DNA of 64,000 bases from Leucocoprinus leucothites (GCA_013368445.1 JAACJO010000001.1:1178001-1242000), one strand, 5' to 3'. Shown: positions 21,001-34,525, numbered from the stretch's first letter. The notes: generated by a model not told the origin, from the sequence alone. Numbers and translations are program-made.

Positions 21001-22194
21001 ATTGAAGAAAGGAACGCTGATTATCGAACAATTGTAAACGGTCTTCATTTCCAGAAGGGCAAGACAATCGCGAGCCATGAGTAGGTTTAATTGTAAGGTC
21101 CATTCGTACATCTCATATGTGCTTCCCACAGGAATGTGATGTGGCTTGCCGATACCAACTACCGCATTGATCTAGACAATGCTGCCGTACGTGCGTACGC
21201 GGAAGCTGACGATTTTGACCCTCTTGTCGCGGCAGATCAGGTACGACTCTTTTCTCGAAATCTCAAGCAACGGCGGCTGAAGGACTCTTTACTACCTAGC
21301 TTCGATATGTAATGGACACCGGTTCGGCATTCACAGGCTACGAGGAAGGACCGCTCTTATTCCGACCAACCTATCGCTACGACGTGGGTACAGACAATTA
21401 TGATACAAGCGAGAAGATGCGCATTCCTGCCTGGACAGGTAAAGTTCATGCCCCTGTTCCTTGATGCATCCCAACCACTAAGTCCTGTGGCTGAGAAGAC
21501 CGGATTTTGTACCGCGGTCCATCTCTCGATCTCGCTGTGTACTCTAGAACAGAATTGAGAGGGTCTGACCATAAACCAGGTCAGTACAGTCCCTTGTCGA
21601 ATCTACCTGACTCTCAACAGCTTCTTTTATTCAGTTTTTGCGATTTTCAGAGCCGATATTCGTGTTGTTGACACCGTGAAGAAAGCTGCACTTTCCCAGT
21701 TATTACTTGAAAACATTGTTAGCACGCAGCCGCACGAGAACCTGGATGAGAAACTTGCTGGCATAGTTTTACCCGACACTCTTGGTGAACGTGGGTCCCG
21801 CTTTAGCGCTCTTCTTATGGCACCCCATTTATTCACTGGATGTCCACCTATCAGTGCCAGCCCCCAGCACGGACGAGAAAGCATGGTGGGATACGCCGGG
21901 TAAGACCTTATTCCCTCCACTATGTACTCCCCTCAAGCATGGTCTAACTGAGAACCCTTGTTTTTTGCAGACGGCCCTGGCGGTCTTGTCTCGGTTGAGG
22001 AAATTCAGCAAATTGATCTCGACCGTAAGGGAAACCCCTTTGAGTCTCCGCCTGATTCTCCATTATCTGCATCACCCACTACTTCCGACGAAGAATTATA
22101 TACGTCCGCGCTGGCACTGCAAACGCCGTTAACACCGGTCCAAGTTGGTACACGACGGCCTCCTCCTCCGCCACCTCGGTCAGGGAAGGATTAA
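18048..22194 (+). CDS. Synaptojanin-like phosphoinositide phosphatase (Sac1 + 5-phosphatase, Inp51-53 type)
   Basis: Over 1000 residues with many short introns. The N-terminal Sac1 domain begins [19 protein letters not shown] and includes SRRLAVR-type and [18 protein letters not shown] motifs. Its catalytic CX5R(T) loop, split by an intron, reads NCLDCLDRTNF, so it appears active. The inositol polyphosphate 5-phosphatase domain shows [73 protein letters not shown] and GSDHKPV, all catalytic elements. The C-terminus is Pro-rich ([13 protein letters not shown]), which could bind SH3 proteins. Known role: stripping PI4P and PI(4,5)P2 at endocytic sites and the Golgi. The start was chosen at ATG 18048 because upstream frames lack an ATG and the family begins with this motif. 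Confidence 0.92.
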
Positions 22195-22262
22195 AGATCA
22201 TAGAGAAACCATCAATAGCATTGCCATAGGGTGCATAGAAACGTCGGTATAAGAATACAGGG

Positions 22263-24130
22263 TTAGATCAAGCCTTGCTTCTTCAGATCTTCGTAAGTCT
22301 TGCGGTTATACACGTTACCCTCGTCATCTTCAAGCTCCTCCATCGTTTCCTGCTCAAAGATTTCATGCCGACCTTCTTGTTTGAGTTTTTCGGCGACTAA
22401 ATATAAGTCAGAACAAACTCTTCACTGAAAACAACGAATCTTACGAGCGAGGGCATCCTCAATACGTGTGATTTCATGGAAATGCTTGGTATTAGGTAGT
22501 CCAAGGGCACGCATCCCGAATGCATGACGAGACTCCTGTGACCAAGGTTAGTTGACAGAATCAATTTCGGCGCATGGGACAAACCTGGAAGTGGCGGTCG
22601 AAGTTTTTCCTGAAGAAAATGTATCAGAAGAAAAAGATGAGACATTATCGAAGAGTCCTTCTTACCTTCCCATATACACATGGTCCGAGCAGATCTCGCA
22701 CCTGTACTCCACACCTAGACCATGTAGCTTGTACAGCCAATAAGGGATGGGTTTTCCATCCCAACCCAGGGGAAGCTTTAAGGGATTATAGATCCTTTCT
22801 TCTTCTTCCTCTTCCTCCGCGGCACCATCTTGCGCGGTAGCTGGTTGGGGAACAGGATTTGATTGTTCTAGAAGCTCTTGTTCACGTTCCCGAGCAGTGA
22901 GCGAGAATCTTCGCTCGACGTTGGACTTGGTTTCATTTATGACAGGTGTCAAATTTACCAGTAAAGCCGTGGCCATATGTGTATAGTATGCGGCATTCCT
23001 TATCCGCAGTTTGGCAACTGACTGATGATTGGATTGTGCACCAGATGCTGGAGGGGGAACAGATGAACCGTTAGGGTTCTTAGGTGGTTCGCCCGAGGCA
23101 GCCTGTTTATTCATGGCCTTGATGTGTTTTTTGGACGAAAGGTGGGCGTCATAGACAGTCTGTTTAGCGTAGTGTTTTTGGCCTAGCATAAGGTGAATGG
23201 CATGAGAGTGATATAGTAGAATTGACCCTTACATGCCGCACACCAAATACCCGTCGTCTCTCCGTTGGCTGCTGTTTTGGAGCCAGTTTCGGAATCCCAT
23301 TCTGAAAGCTCTTTTGCCTCCCATTTTTTGTCAAACGACGAGGTAGCCTCTTTTTGTTGTGATTCTATGTCCGTCAAGGGCTGTGTGCGCTTCAAAAAAG
23401 AGAGGAGGTAGTTGTACAGATCCTTGATGTACCTGGGAGGACATGAGGGCGTGTGTCAAAGATAGTCAAAATGAGAATTAAGGGAGAGGAGGCTCACGAC
23501 TCGTATTCTTTAGAAAAGCGCGTCTCCTTGGGTAATCCTCCGTGGAGAGGTGTCTCTAGAAGAAGATCTAGATACTGAAGATACCCTGGTCGCTTGCCAA
23601 TGCCCTTAAGGTTCGTATATGCAACGTGATTCGCATACAAATCACAGTATTTGCCATAAGCCTCCTCTCCCGAGAACATAAGAGAAATTGCTAGGGTTCG
23701 CTTTTCAGCAAATGAACCCAAAAGAGAACAAGGCGAACGTACGATCTTCTACTTCGAAGTCCTCCTCTTCCTGGTCAGGCTCCTCCAGAAATGACGCAAG
23801 CTCCAGGTCAATTCCTGGCGCAGAATCAGGATACTTGTTGTGGTGCTCCTGGATTTTCACCAACCGCGAATAGAATTCAGAAAGATCTTCAGTTTTTGCG
23901 GGAGCAGTCAGTTTGTTTATTTCCGCCCTTCTCGAGTCTTCGTCGACATAGAGGTTATTGAGGGCTGTTATTCGGGCTGTTATTCGGTCGAGGACTTGGG
24001 AAGCTTTGTGTTCGTTCTGGAGGTTGCGCTCGTGTGTCGTGTGTGGCCTTGAGAGAAGGTCGTAGAGGGCGCTCTCAAAGCGTTCTATTTCTTCATGAGT
24101 CTGGCGTTGGAGTTCAATGACGGAGTCCAT
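22263..24130 (-). CDS. PRP9: Splicing factor 3A subunit 3 (SF3A3 / Prp9), U2 snRNP
   Basis: About 515 residues, near human SF3A3 (501). It opens [19 protein letters not shown] and carries the N-terminal helical region ([37 protein letters not shown]). Then follow [33 protein letters not shown], a first Cys2-His2 module (WCAACKGQF...[12 protein letters not shown]), and the C-terminal matrin/U1-like zinc finger ([20 protein letters not shown]). The end [12 protein letters not shown] is diagnostic. The protein joins SF3A1 and SF3A2 and is needed to form the mature 17S U2 snRNP and recognise the branch site. It is head to head with the eIF4A-III gene, with 101 bp between start codons. Confidence 0.94.
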
Positions 24131-24231
24131 GGTTAAGGAAGGTCGAAAGGGCGTGACTGTGCGAGTTGTCCAACATCTTCACTGCCGCGCTTATTTCGAA
24201 CTCCGACTTCTCTACCAACCACCACCCAAAA
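24131..24231. promoter_or_regulatory. Compact bidirectional promoter between SF3A3 and eIF4A-III
   Basis: Only 101 bp separate the two divergent ATG codons. The plus-strand half ends in a C/A-rich leader (ACCAACCACCACCC) just before the FAL1 ATG. Both flanking genes act on pre-mRNA, so co-expression through shared control is plausible but is inference. Confidence 0.6.
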
Positions 24232-25863
<1,632 letters not shown>

Positions 25864-28800
25864 ATATTGACCTTTCGTCTGTCCGCTTGCCTGCTTTCTT
25901 GTTCTTGAGACCGCAGATATCCCATTGTGCGTTGGCCGTGACTGCGTTCGTATTTACCGTGTTATTTGTAATGTATGGTTTATTGGTCTCGTATGAAATT
26001 GAAGCCTTAGAGCCCTGTCCCCTCTTAGCCCCAGGCTCACCTGTGGGTACTTGGGGTAGAGAGCATTCAGATTGTGCGACAACACTTCCCTCCTTTTTTT
26101 CAGGCCCTCTGATGACCCCTCCGATCATCCGAAAGGATCCTGACTTGTCCACGAGGTGAATTGAGGTTCCTGTTACAAAGATAATAATTCCCGTCAGGAC
26201 GCCGAGAAGAACCGACGAAGTATCACACATCATCTTCTGTTCTGGCTCCTTACCTGTCTTCGCAGGGTGTTGTCTTCTGTCAGACCGTCGGCAGCCAAGT
26301 GCTGATGGGTGATGAGGCTGTTTAAGTGGGAACGAAACTTGGTTCTGGAAGAAGTATCCACTACTATGTTTAGGACAAGCGGAAAACTCGGATAGCAAGG
26401 AATCTCCGCGCAGTCGGAAAACAGCAGATAGTAAGGAATGCAGATGCTTGGAAGGTGTTTCAGTCATATGGGCACGAGAACTTGCTGTTTGGGCAGTAAT
26501 CTCAAATCAGAGTTCAATTAAGGCTTGCAAACCCAATCAACGACTCAGCGCTCAGCCACCAACAAACAGCTAATAGCTTGGAGACACTCTCACACCCCTA
26601 TACGCCTGTACACGATCCTCTGTTTCTACCGAGGTAAGAGGAAGGTAAATCAGAAAGAATGGAATTGCAGATGTGTCGCAGGCAGAATTTGCTGTACCCA
26701 AAGATAAACCGAAATTTTTCTTAGTAAGGGCGCGGAGTCGACGCCAGGAAACCTATTTATGATGATCAGGAGGAAAAGCATTAAAAAAACCAAGTATAGT
26801 CTTCCTGGCATCCACGAGAATACCCACCGAGCCTCCGAATGGAGGAGGCCCAATCGGTACAGGGCAGTCCCAGGCGCTCCTCTGCACCACAGAACAGCGA
26901 TAAACGTGGCACAAAACGGCTCATACACAAGGGAAAAGAATACTTCTTTAGACTGACCTGACAACGCTAGAGACCTTGCCGCGTAAGTTGTGTGGATTCA
27001 CTGTCCGCAGCCGTCCGCCCGATCAAGCACAATGCACCATGGGATGAACCCATGATTTCAGGAAAGATCGATAGTTCTATGAACCTGATAGCCACAAGCT
27101 TCGGAGATTGGCGATGGTAGGGACAGGCTCAGGGGGGAGGGCTATTGACTGGAAGTGTCCGAGGCATGTTCCTCCCGTGTTTGTAGATCTTCCGTCAGCG
27201 CACACATATAATTGAGATTCTAGAAAGCAATAACCGGACCCTCTCTCCCCAAGCCTAACCGCATGGAGGACTAGTTTCAGTGGAGCCCGATTTTCCCGAC
27301 CGCCGTTGCGATCTGGAGAGTGTCATCGTACATAGTTAACCCGAGATAACAACAAAAACCGAGTATAGTGTTTGTTCCGATGTACTTTGACCGAAAAACA
27401 CTGCTACTGGATATTGTGACATAGGGGCTTGTCTCTTGTGAAACACTCATGAAGATATTTCTAGATAAGGTGCGGAATGCAGCACTCACATACAGGCGCG
27501 GACGTTTTTCATCAAAATAGAAACAAGCTTCCACTTGGACAATGTGATTGTGGCGAAGAACGTACCTTCACGTGGCGATCATCTTCAACCTTAATACACT
27601 CTAAGTTTCCCGTGTTGGCGAAAGTTCATATCACCCGAGCATTCGGGTCTGATGAGATGTTGCAACAAAGCGCAAAATTGCCCGTGTAGGTCTAGTAGTC
27701 ATAATGGACGCCTACAAAAGGGCGGCGGACGTAAAGGGAAAGATTAACATCGGTCATCCACGAGCCTGAACAAGACTACACCCTCACTTCAATTATAATG
27801 TAGGGGTGGAAACGTCATCTGCGTGAATGTCACCATCTTCTGACTGGTAATCAGAATCAGGGTTTCAACTCGTGTGCGCTGTTGAATGTTATTCACATTT
27901 GTCTTCGCCGCGCTGTTGAGAGCTATTGCAGGGTTCAATCAGTCTAATCTTCCAGGTGCTCATGCCCTCGTGGCAGATACTCACAAAGGCCTTCCAGAAG
28001 TGGCTTTGTATCCTCAACCCTATTTTGTTTCACGTTTGGAGGGCTCTCCACTCGGCGCTCGATATTCTCATAACTCTCACACATCGGACAAACAATGAAT
28101 TTCCTACTGGATGCTATGAGATCCAGTGGTCTCGCTGCCCGATCAGTTGCCTTCATGAGCCAATAGATCTATGGCTGGACTTAGGGGCCCTGGTGGCTGG
28201 GACCGATTTAAAGGACTTACTTGTCCAAAATAGATCTTCGCGGAAGTTTATCGAATCTCGAAGGACCAAGGGACCTGGCAAGTGATGTCAGGCTGTCACT
28301 TCGGTGGTTACGATTTGCCAGCAAAGTGACCTGGAGCCGAGAAAGTGGCCATAATCTCGGGACGGAGGCCTATAAAGGGGTAAAATGCAGTTGAAGGAGA
28401 CTAAGACGACCTAACACTGAAAGATGTGCCATTGGCGAAGGTGAGCTGACCAACCTCTCGAGCCAGTCAACTTTTGTGTTGAAGACAGCCCCCAGAGTGC
28501 GTAATGTTTACAAAAGGTGGGTCGCATTCTGCCGTTTCGCATGGTCGTCCTAACCAATTGGTCAAAGATGCGGCCACGCACAGAATTTAGTTAGTATCAG
28601 GTATCTATTATCGCAGCTCTCGACACAAGCTGACCATATACTGTCTTCTGAATAGCCAGATGAAGAAGTAAGTCTTATTTTTGCGTCACGAGATATGTTA
28701 CTGACATTTGCGGAAGATTGTATGCGACCTAGCAAACTGTAGATTTAGTCCGGCACATCCCCCAAACTGCCAGCTACCGCAGTGCAAAGATACATGCTGG

Positions 28801-29097
28801 CAATAGTAAGTCTTGAAACATTCGTTATTTGTAACGCACATACTAACTCGTGATCTTAGCCGCCAATATCCACAACAATATTCACCGCACATTGATAGGT
28901 TTTGTCCCAGTTGCGAAAATATGGTAGCACGTCGTTCTTCAGCGTGATGGATAGTATACACGAATGACACCCATAGGCCGATTATAGATTACGAGATGAG
29001 GCTGCCCCAGGCGTACAGATGATCGGGAAATGTAGTAGAGCTATGGAACATGTCAAATAGGGAAGAGTGATGATATTACGACGAACGTTCCATAGAA
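25864..29097. other. Gene-poor stretch, the longest in the window
   Basis: About 3.2 kb with no supported gene. The longest open frame is on the minus strand (25841-26467, ATG start, 208 codons, one possible membrane helix SVLLGVLTGIIIFVTG), overlapping the 3' end of FAL1. I do not recognise it and it may be chance. A small plus-strand frame at 27886-28098 starts with a hydrophobic, signal-like segment (MLFTFVFAALLRAIAG). A TATAAA lies near 28371. No transposase, reverse transcriptase or long repeat is visible. It may hold decayed genes or a non-coding transcript. Confidence 0.4.
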
Positions 29098-29574
29098 TCA
29101 ATCATCCCCAATATCATGCTTCTTCTTGAGCTGAGCCAGTTCCTCCTCTCTTCTAGCCAAGTCCGCCTTCGCCGCCGCTGCATCTTGTTTAGCAGGCATG
29201 TGGTATAGCACAACAATATATCGTTCTTGCAAATGGAAGCCGTTTAGATGGTCGAGAGCATTCTTAGCCTACAAGACGGAAGTAGTTGAAGCGAGCACAA
29301 TAGTTATTCGGGTTAACGCACATCCATAACATCGTCGAAGACAACAAATGCCGTTCCTTTGGTTTTTTGTTCGTTTCCAATACGAATCTGTCGGACGTTC
29401 CCGTAACGGCCGAATAAATCGTACAAGTCTTCCCCCGTGATGGTGTAGTTTAGGTTCTTGACAAACAGAATACGGTTTGCACCAGGTGGTAGTTTTGACT
29501 TTTCAAGTTGCGTTAGAGAATCACTTCTGTATGTTCTGGAGATAGCAACACACCGTTGGTCGGGCTATTGACAT
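29098..29574 (-). CDS. SF3b subunit p14 (SF3B6/SF3B14), U2 snRNP RRM protein
   Basis: A three-exon gene of about 122 residues; its exons are short, so it is easy to miss. Exon 1 encodes MSIARPT. An intron ending TTGAAAAG leads to SKLPPGANRILFVKNLNYTI (RNP2 = ILFVKNL). RNP1-like KGTAFVVFDD follows, then a second intron before AKNALDHLNGFHLQERYIVV and a coiled Lys/Glu tail ending KKKHDIGDD. Length and motifs match human p14 (125 residues), which sits at the branch-site adenosine in the SF3b complex with SF3B1. The start at 29574 gives the full RRM. It is divergent from LCL2, 279 bp away. Confidence 0.92.
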
Positions 29575-29853
29575 GGCTATGGTTGAAGTTTAAGCAAAGG
29601 TTGCAAAGCACTGGTGCCATTCATGTTATTTGTGATCAACGGCTGTACCAAATAGATTACATACTAAGATAATGCCTGCAATCATGTGACTGAGCCTGAC
29701 ACGTCGATCAAATGATCGAGCAACGTGCACGAATGTGAAGACGCGACGAACACTGGACTTAATTGCTGCACCTTTGACATCCCACTGGTGGTCTCGCTCT
29801 CTGACGCAGAATCCGAACTTCCTGATTCCTCTCTCATCAAACAGTGCTACCTG

Positions 29854-30322
29854 ATGTCCAGACATTACCTATGTTCTACATATTCCGCGCTCCTGCTGGC
29901 GTTTATCTGCCTTCTCCAGATACATGTCTCTATGGCCCAATTTGAGGGCTTCTTCAATATGTTCAATGGCGGCCAGCAGCAGCAGCACCAACAGCAACAA
30001 CAACAGCACAGATCTAGTAGCTCTCAATTCTCTGCATACGTTGATAGTGGTACGCTTCTGGCTTGATTTCTGTGTTTGAGCCTATTCTTAATCGACTTGC
30101 GTCTGGCTAGTCTCATGTGCGCGCTACCTCTGTCCACTCACGCTGGACTGCGTAGAAAACCCATCAGAATGCCCCTGTCCTAACGCTGAAGACATTAAAT
30201 GTCTTATTCCAGATATGGACGGAGATGTGGACGACGGTACCGTCATTTGTGTGAGGGGGAAACAGGAGTGTGAGGAGGTTGAGAGGCTCATGCAGAAATA
30301 CTCAGACAGGAGACGGAAGTAA
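29854..30322 (+). CDS. LCL2: Lcl2-type secreted/ER protein
   Basis: Two exons, about 135 residues. A signal peptide ([15 protein letters not shown]) ends near Ala28-Gln29. The mature part starts [12 protein letters not shown], followed by a Gln/His-rich repeat ([12 protein letters not shown]). After the intron comes the conserved Cys-rich core [20 protein letters not shown] and a C-terminal [13 protein letters not shown]. These are the hallmarks of Long Chronological Lifespan protein 2, whose yeast form is linked to ER-associated degradation. The polyglutamine stretch is encoded by mixed CAG/CAA codons. Confidence 0.88.
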
Positions 30323-30436
30323 TTGGAGCAGTATTGTATTTATTCAGTCTACCTATTCTCCTCCTCTTACACCAAATACGACAATTTCTATCTATCGCTC
30401 TTCCTCTCGGAGTAACCAATCTATCTGTTCTAGGTA

Positions 30437-31162
30437 TCAAGAACATGCAAAACTAGGAGGCTGAGAACCTTTTGTTTCCTTCATCCCTTCATCCTCGCCT
30501 CCATTTGGTTTTCTGGAATCAAACACTACGGTCGAAAGTCCCACCATCGACTTATCCTGCTCTGGGATAGGTGGCCTCCAGGACTCCGGTTCCCCCTTGT
30601 TGATGATTCGCCTATGCCCCTTGACCCCAAACGTCACCAATAACCCAACCTCTATCCAAGAAAATAAGACCTGTACGATTTGAGTTCCTACTGTCGCAGC
30701 CCCGCCGCTTTGATCAAGCACATCCAAGTTCCATTCCCATTTATCTGCCATCCCTGCGACCACGAGTGCTGCGATTGATGCGACGAACCATGCTACGGCG
30801 AGTATGTAGACACAAACTATAGTTGTTGAAAAGTAAGATGGCGCAGATCCGTGTCGGGGTGCGCTTGCAAGGAATGGAAAGGCAAAATGCGATATTAAAG
30901 TGAAACAAGAGACCGGAGGGATGGTCCAGAGGGAAAGGTATCCCAGATCCAGAAGAGAAAGTAGAAGGAGGATCAGGGAATTGATGCTGGACACGACATA
31001 AATGACGAATAAGTTGAGTGGAAGACCCAGAGGTGTGGGTTGACTTGTAGGCTTGGAGTGGGGAGCACCGTCGGAAGCTGACTTGATAGTTTTAAGCCTG
31101 GCCAGGGCTGAGAAGGGTTTGCTAAGGAAGATCGGAAGCCGTGATTTTCTCAAAATTTCCAT
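30437..31162 (-). CDS. Four-helix membrane protein of unknown function
   Basis: A single-exon gene of 241 codons. Hydrophobic segments: LGLPLNLFVIYVVSSINSLI, LLSLLDLGYLSLWTIPPV, IVCVYILAVAWFVASIAALV and IVQVLFSWIEVGLLVTFGV. The N-terminus is basic and the C-terminal ~50 residues are polar and probably cytosolic (GGEDEGMKETKGSQP). The topology resembles MARVEL or fungal four-span membrane proteins, but I see no diagnostic motif. It ends about 115 bp from the converging LCL2 gene. Confidence 0.7.
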   Translation of the reverse strand: MEILRKSRLPIFLSKPFSALARLKTIKSASDGAPHSKPTSQPTPLGLPLNLFVIYVVSSINSLILLLLSLLDLGYLSLWTIPPVSCFTLISHFAFPFLASAPRHGSAPSYFSTTIVCVYILAVAWFVASIAALVVAGMADKWEWNLDVLDQSGGAATVGTQIVQVLFSWIEVGLLVTFGVKGHRRIINKGEPESWRPPIPEQDKSMVGLSTVVFDSRKPNGGEDEGMKETKGSQPPSFACS

Positions 31163-31829
31163 GGCCTATGGGGAAGGTGTTCTTCGGCGACCAGCACCTG
31201 AGAGTAGTGACCAGCACTACTGAGGCCCCTTCATACCAAGACTCGATATATAACAGTGCGTAATGCTTGTAACCATAGCGTCTGTTACTGTAAATATTCA
31301 GAATCTGACACGCTGCATCGCCATCGCACTCCCCACTACCCCGACTCAGTTTCATGACACTCTTTCGCTTCATCTCACTCTTTCGTGCGTTCCGTGGGCA
31401 CTAGGTAGCCGAGTTCCCCGAGTTATGAAAAAGCATCATCACACAACTTGCATGTATTTCCCCAGGCACACTATTTTTGGAACAATTCAGTCATTTATTC
31501 AGCTTCTCCACTGCCGTCTGCACTTTCCGAAACCCAAACGTTGGTACATCACGACAGGAACAATTTCTTGGGAATTCAAAAGAACTGATTGGTCCTCCCA
31601 ATAACCTTATTGGATCAATCCGGTGCACCTTTGCCACACAAACAATCTTCCTCTGCATCCTTCAGCTACAAAGAATAATTTACAATCCCACTGGTGGAGA
31701 AGAGAACACCCAGAAAGCCGGTTGCAACGACTTGTTGCCCCACGGGTGAGGGTGATACTCTCATCCCCCCAAGACCCAGGAATATAAGAAGGGACGTCTC
31801 CAGCTCTCCAAGAAGACGTTGCCCCAGTC
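31163..31829. other. Intergenic region, divergent promoters
   Basis: About 670 bp between the four-helix membrane protein and the PEBP gene, which are divergent. A TATAAG-like site lies near 31783, some 45 bp before the PEBP start codon. Small open frames on the plus strand have no recognisable features. Confidence 0.4.
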
Positions 31830-32686
31830 ATGCTTCTGACATTCACAATCCTCGCATTGAGCGCCCTGGGTAAGGCAAGCATACTGCCCCGCCTATCGGC
31901 CCCTCATACTTCGTCCTGCTTGGATAATGTCACCGCGGCCTTCGAGAAAGCTCACATTGTACCCGATGTCCTGCCTAGCTTCAATCCTAAGATTGGTGTT
32001 GATGTTCTATTCACGGATCCTGTAACACGCGATGACGTCGAGGTTGTGCCGGGTATCCTGTTAACAACAGAACGTGAGCAGTCCTAGCACACCTTCCTTC
32101 TGATATTCAGGAGATACTGATTGCACGGATCTAGAGACTGACCAGCCGCCAGTATGGTCACTCTCTTCCGAAGACAGGGACTTGTCCTCGTCCAATACCA
32201 CTTGGGTAATCGCGATCGTTGACCCGGATGCCCTTACTCCGCAAGATCCTAGTCTCGCTCAGTTCTTGCATTTCATTGGTCAGGGCTTCGTTGTTGACCG
32301 TTCGCTGGCCCCCAATGAAAAAGGAAGTACTGTTCAGTTGACGAACGTGACCTCTGCCTTGGTCGAGTTCTTCCACCCCTCACCGCCAGCTGGATCCGAT
32401 CCTCACCGGTAAGTGACCTGATTACTAGAAGGAAGATCAACACTCAAGTGTTATTTGAATGATTAGATATGTTATTCTCGTCTATGTTCAGCCCGCCGAT
32501 TTTGAGGAAACAGGATTGGCATACTTCAATGGCACAATCCCACCGGGCACAACTTTCAGGCAGCATTTCAACGTCACCGATTTTGCTGCCCAAACAGCTT
32601 TGGGCAATCCCGTCGCAGGAAACTTCTTCTTCGTTGGTCCGGATGCCGATACATCCACCGAAGTTTTCAACGCATTCCCCTTGTGA
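31830..32686 (+). CDS. Secreted PEBP-family protein (phosphatidylethanolamine-binding / carboxypeptidase-Y-inhibitor-like)
   Basis: Three exons, about 240 residues. A signal peptide (MLLTFTILALSALGKAS) suggests secretion. The PEBP fold shows WVIAIVDPDALTPQDPSLAQ (DPDxP-type anion-binding motif), FLHFIGQGF, and the split motif PSPPAGSDPHRYVILVYVQP (PPxGxHRY-type). N-glycosylation sequons are frequent (NVT, NGT, NTT). Intracellular relatives such as yeast Tfs1 inhibit carboxypeptidase Y or bind lipids. Secreted fungal versions have no settled role. The stop is at 32684-32686. Confidence 0.88.
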
Positions 32687-32953
32687 GTAATAGTGAATTT
32701 TCCCGAGATGGTCGCTAATGAGGAACTGTCCGTAGTAACTGAGCATAGTGGAACATCCTAGCATGCCCGATCTTTGGGTATTTCACGTCTCGGTAGCCTT
32801 AAAGATTCTGCGAAAACGAAAATCTGTATTTCGTATCTTTGTCCGGGCTAATATACATTGAAGAGTCTGCAATGTTTTGAGTCCCGTCAGTGAGATAAAC
32901 TGAAATGTGGTTGAGCTACGCGGACCTCCAGATAATCAAGGCCTCGCCCCAAA

Positions 32954-33711
32954 TCAGTCGCCGCCTTTCTTCCTCTTCTCTTCTGTGATCTCAATATTAT
33001 CCGCCGGGACACCTTTAAGTATACCAACGCCTTCTTCAAGCATTTCCCTGACCTCCTCCGCGACATCACCCTGAACAACAATCTCCTCTGCCCCTGTTGG
33101 GGTTTTCGTCACCGAAGCTCCCGTGGCAAACTTTGACGCAAGCTGCTTTGCAGCCTTCTTAAGATCTATGTTGAAGGCTTCGAGACCATGAATAGCGGTG
33201 ACGTGCTTCCGCTTCGTGCGTTCAATACGCTTGATCGTGATTTGTGATGCGAGTTTCTTTTTGAGCGCCGCATCGGCCTTAGCTTCTGCCTTTGCCTCTT
33301 TCTTGGCAGTATCTTGTTCAAGTTTTGCCTGAGCCTCTAGGCTTAGCGTCCCGATTTTGGCCTGTAGCGCCTCTATGGATGGGAGTAGATACATCAGCCC
33401 AATGCCCTAGGTGAAACGACATGTACTCCACCATCAGAATAGAGCTCGTCAAAGAGCGCCGAGTTAGACTCTTTCAGCCATTCTTTGCATCGAGTAATGC
33501 TACTCCCAAATTCGCAGTATTCAATAGGGAATGTGCACACTAGGTGTTACAGTCAGTCTCAGCTGCCGTGAATAACAAGTGTGAACGTACCTGCACAATA
33601 CAGGACTTCCATGGGTGGTCGTGCTTGAACTGAAGGCTCTCCCTCCACGGCTGCTGCCTCTGGTTCCGGGGCAGGTGATGGTGATCGAGCGCGGTTCTGC
33701 TTACGTCCCAT
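32954..33711 (-). CDS. TMA22: DENR/Tma22 translation machinery-associated protein
   Basis: Three exons, about 215 residues. It starts MGRKQNRARSPSPAPEPEA, then VLYCAVCTFPIEYCEFG (Cys motif of DENR), CKEWLKESNSALFDELYSD, an Ala/Lys-rich linker (KKEAKAEAKADAALKKK), and the C-terminal SUI1 domain (ITIKRIERTKRKHVTAIHGL, EEIVVQGDVAEEVREML). DENR-MCT1 (Tma22-Tma20) acts in ribosome recycling and re-initiation, removing deacylated tRNA from 40S subunits. The introns have GT-AG ends (for example GTACGTTC...ACACCTAG). Confidence 0.93.
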
Positions 33712-34147
33712 TCTCGCAGATTATTTGGCTTGAGGAGAAGAGGCAAGGTGATGGTAGCATTTCAAAGTTGTTGAGTGTTTATCGCAATCACATCGGCATC
33801 TTATCTTATCTATGCGACGGGTATTTCTAGTGCCCAATGGAATTAACCAGCACTTACTGTCATCCTCGTCGTGCAGTTTTTTGCTACAGGCCTTTTCGGC
33901 TCGTCGCCGTAATCAAGCAGATACTGATAATCGAAGTTGGGCATACGGTCAAAATCTCAGGTTTCAATACACTATAGGAAAAGAGGAAATTCTACAACAA
34001 AAGGGCTGGCACACTTCCTGAGCCTCCGCCTTAGCTTGGGATTCGATCATCGAACACTCCATGACTTCGAACCAAAACTCTCCTACCAGAGACGGCTGGG
34101 AGTCCTCTTTGGAATTGGTGGTTTTCTAGAGCCTTCTTGTATCATTG
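33712..34147. other. Intergenic region
   Basis: About 435 bp between TMA22 and the first small mitochondrial-type gene. No coding or RNA feature is supported. It contains the TMA22 promoter. Confidence 0.4.
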
Positions 34148-34525
34148 TTAGCTCTTTCCTTCAAGGTACCCCTGGTTCTCTGTCTCTCCCGCATCTCTAT
34201 AAGCCTTGGCAGTCTCAAAGTTCAAGCACATGGCCGCGAACCCTGCAGCCGCACCCGTACGACTGAAGTCTCCCGAGGGTGCTTCAAAGGGCTTCTGTAC
34301 ATTTTCGCTGAGGGGGTCTACTCGGTAAATTCTGTGATCTGGTGGTGGAGTATAATCCACGTCTTTTGCATAGGAGTCGGGAGTGTGGAGAGCACTAGCG
34401 GGTCCCTCGCTTCCTTTCGGAAGATTTGGCGCCGTGGGGCGTAGGCTCGTCGTTGTTGTAAGGAAACGACGGCCCACGGTGGCTGAGGCGCGAGTGCTGA
34501 GGTTCAGTAAGTTGACTGATGCCAT
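34148..34525 (-). CDS. Small mitochondrial-type protein, tandem paralogue A
   Basis: 125 codons if unspliced. The N-terminus MASVNLLNLSTRASATVGRR is an amphipathic, Arg-containing mitochondrial targeting signal. The core, with YAKDVDYTPPPDHRIYRVDP and NVQKPFEAPSGDFSRTGA, is clearly related to the gene at 35498-35950. After SRTG the sequence diverges from the paralogue, and a GT..AG pair allows a different C-terminus, so the 3' end is uncertain. No named domain is recognised. It may be a lineage-specific mitochondrial protein. Confidence 0.72.
   Translation of the reverse strand: MASVNLLNLSTRASATVGRRFLTTTTSLRPTAPNLPKGSEGPASALHTPDSYAKDVDYTPPPDHRIYRVDPLSENVQKPFEAPSGDFSRTGAAAGFAAMCLNFETAKAYRDAGETENQGYLEGKS

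Noticed and set aside
21700..21960. Frame break near the C-terminus of the synaptojanin-like gene
   Set aside because: An intron from GTGAACG (21784) to TATCAG joins PDTL to [15 protein letters not shown] in frame, so no lesion is needed.
27835..27890. tRNA-like hairpin (stem TTCTGA/TCAGAA with a 7-base loop CTGGTAA)
   Set aside because: The loop looks like a Thr anticodon loop, but no matching acceptor stem, D-arm or T-arm pairs around it.
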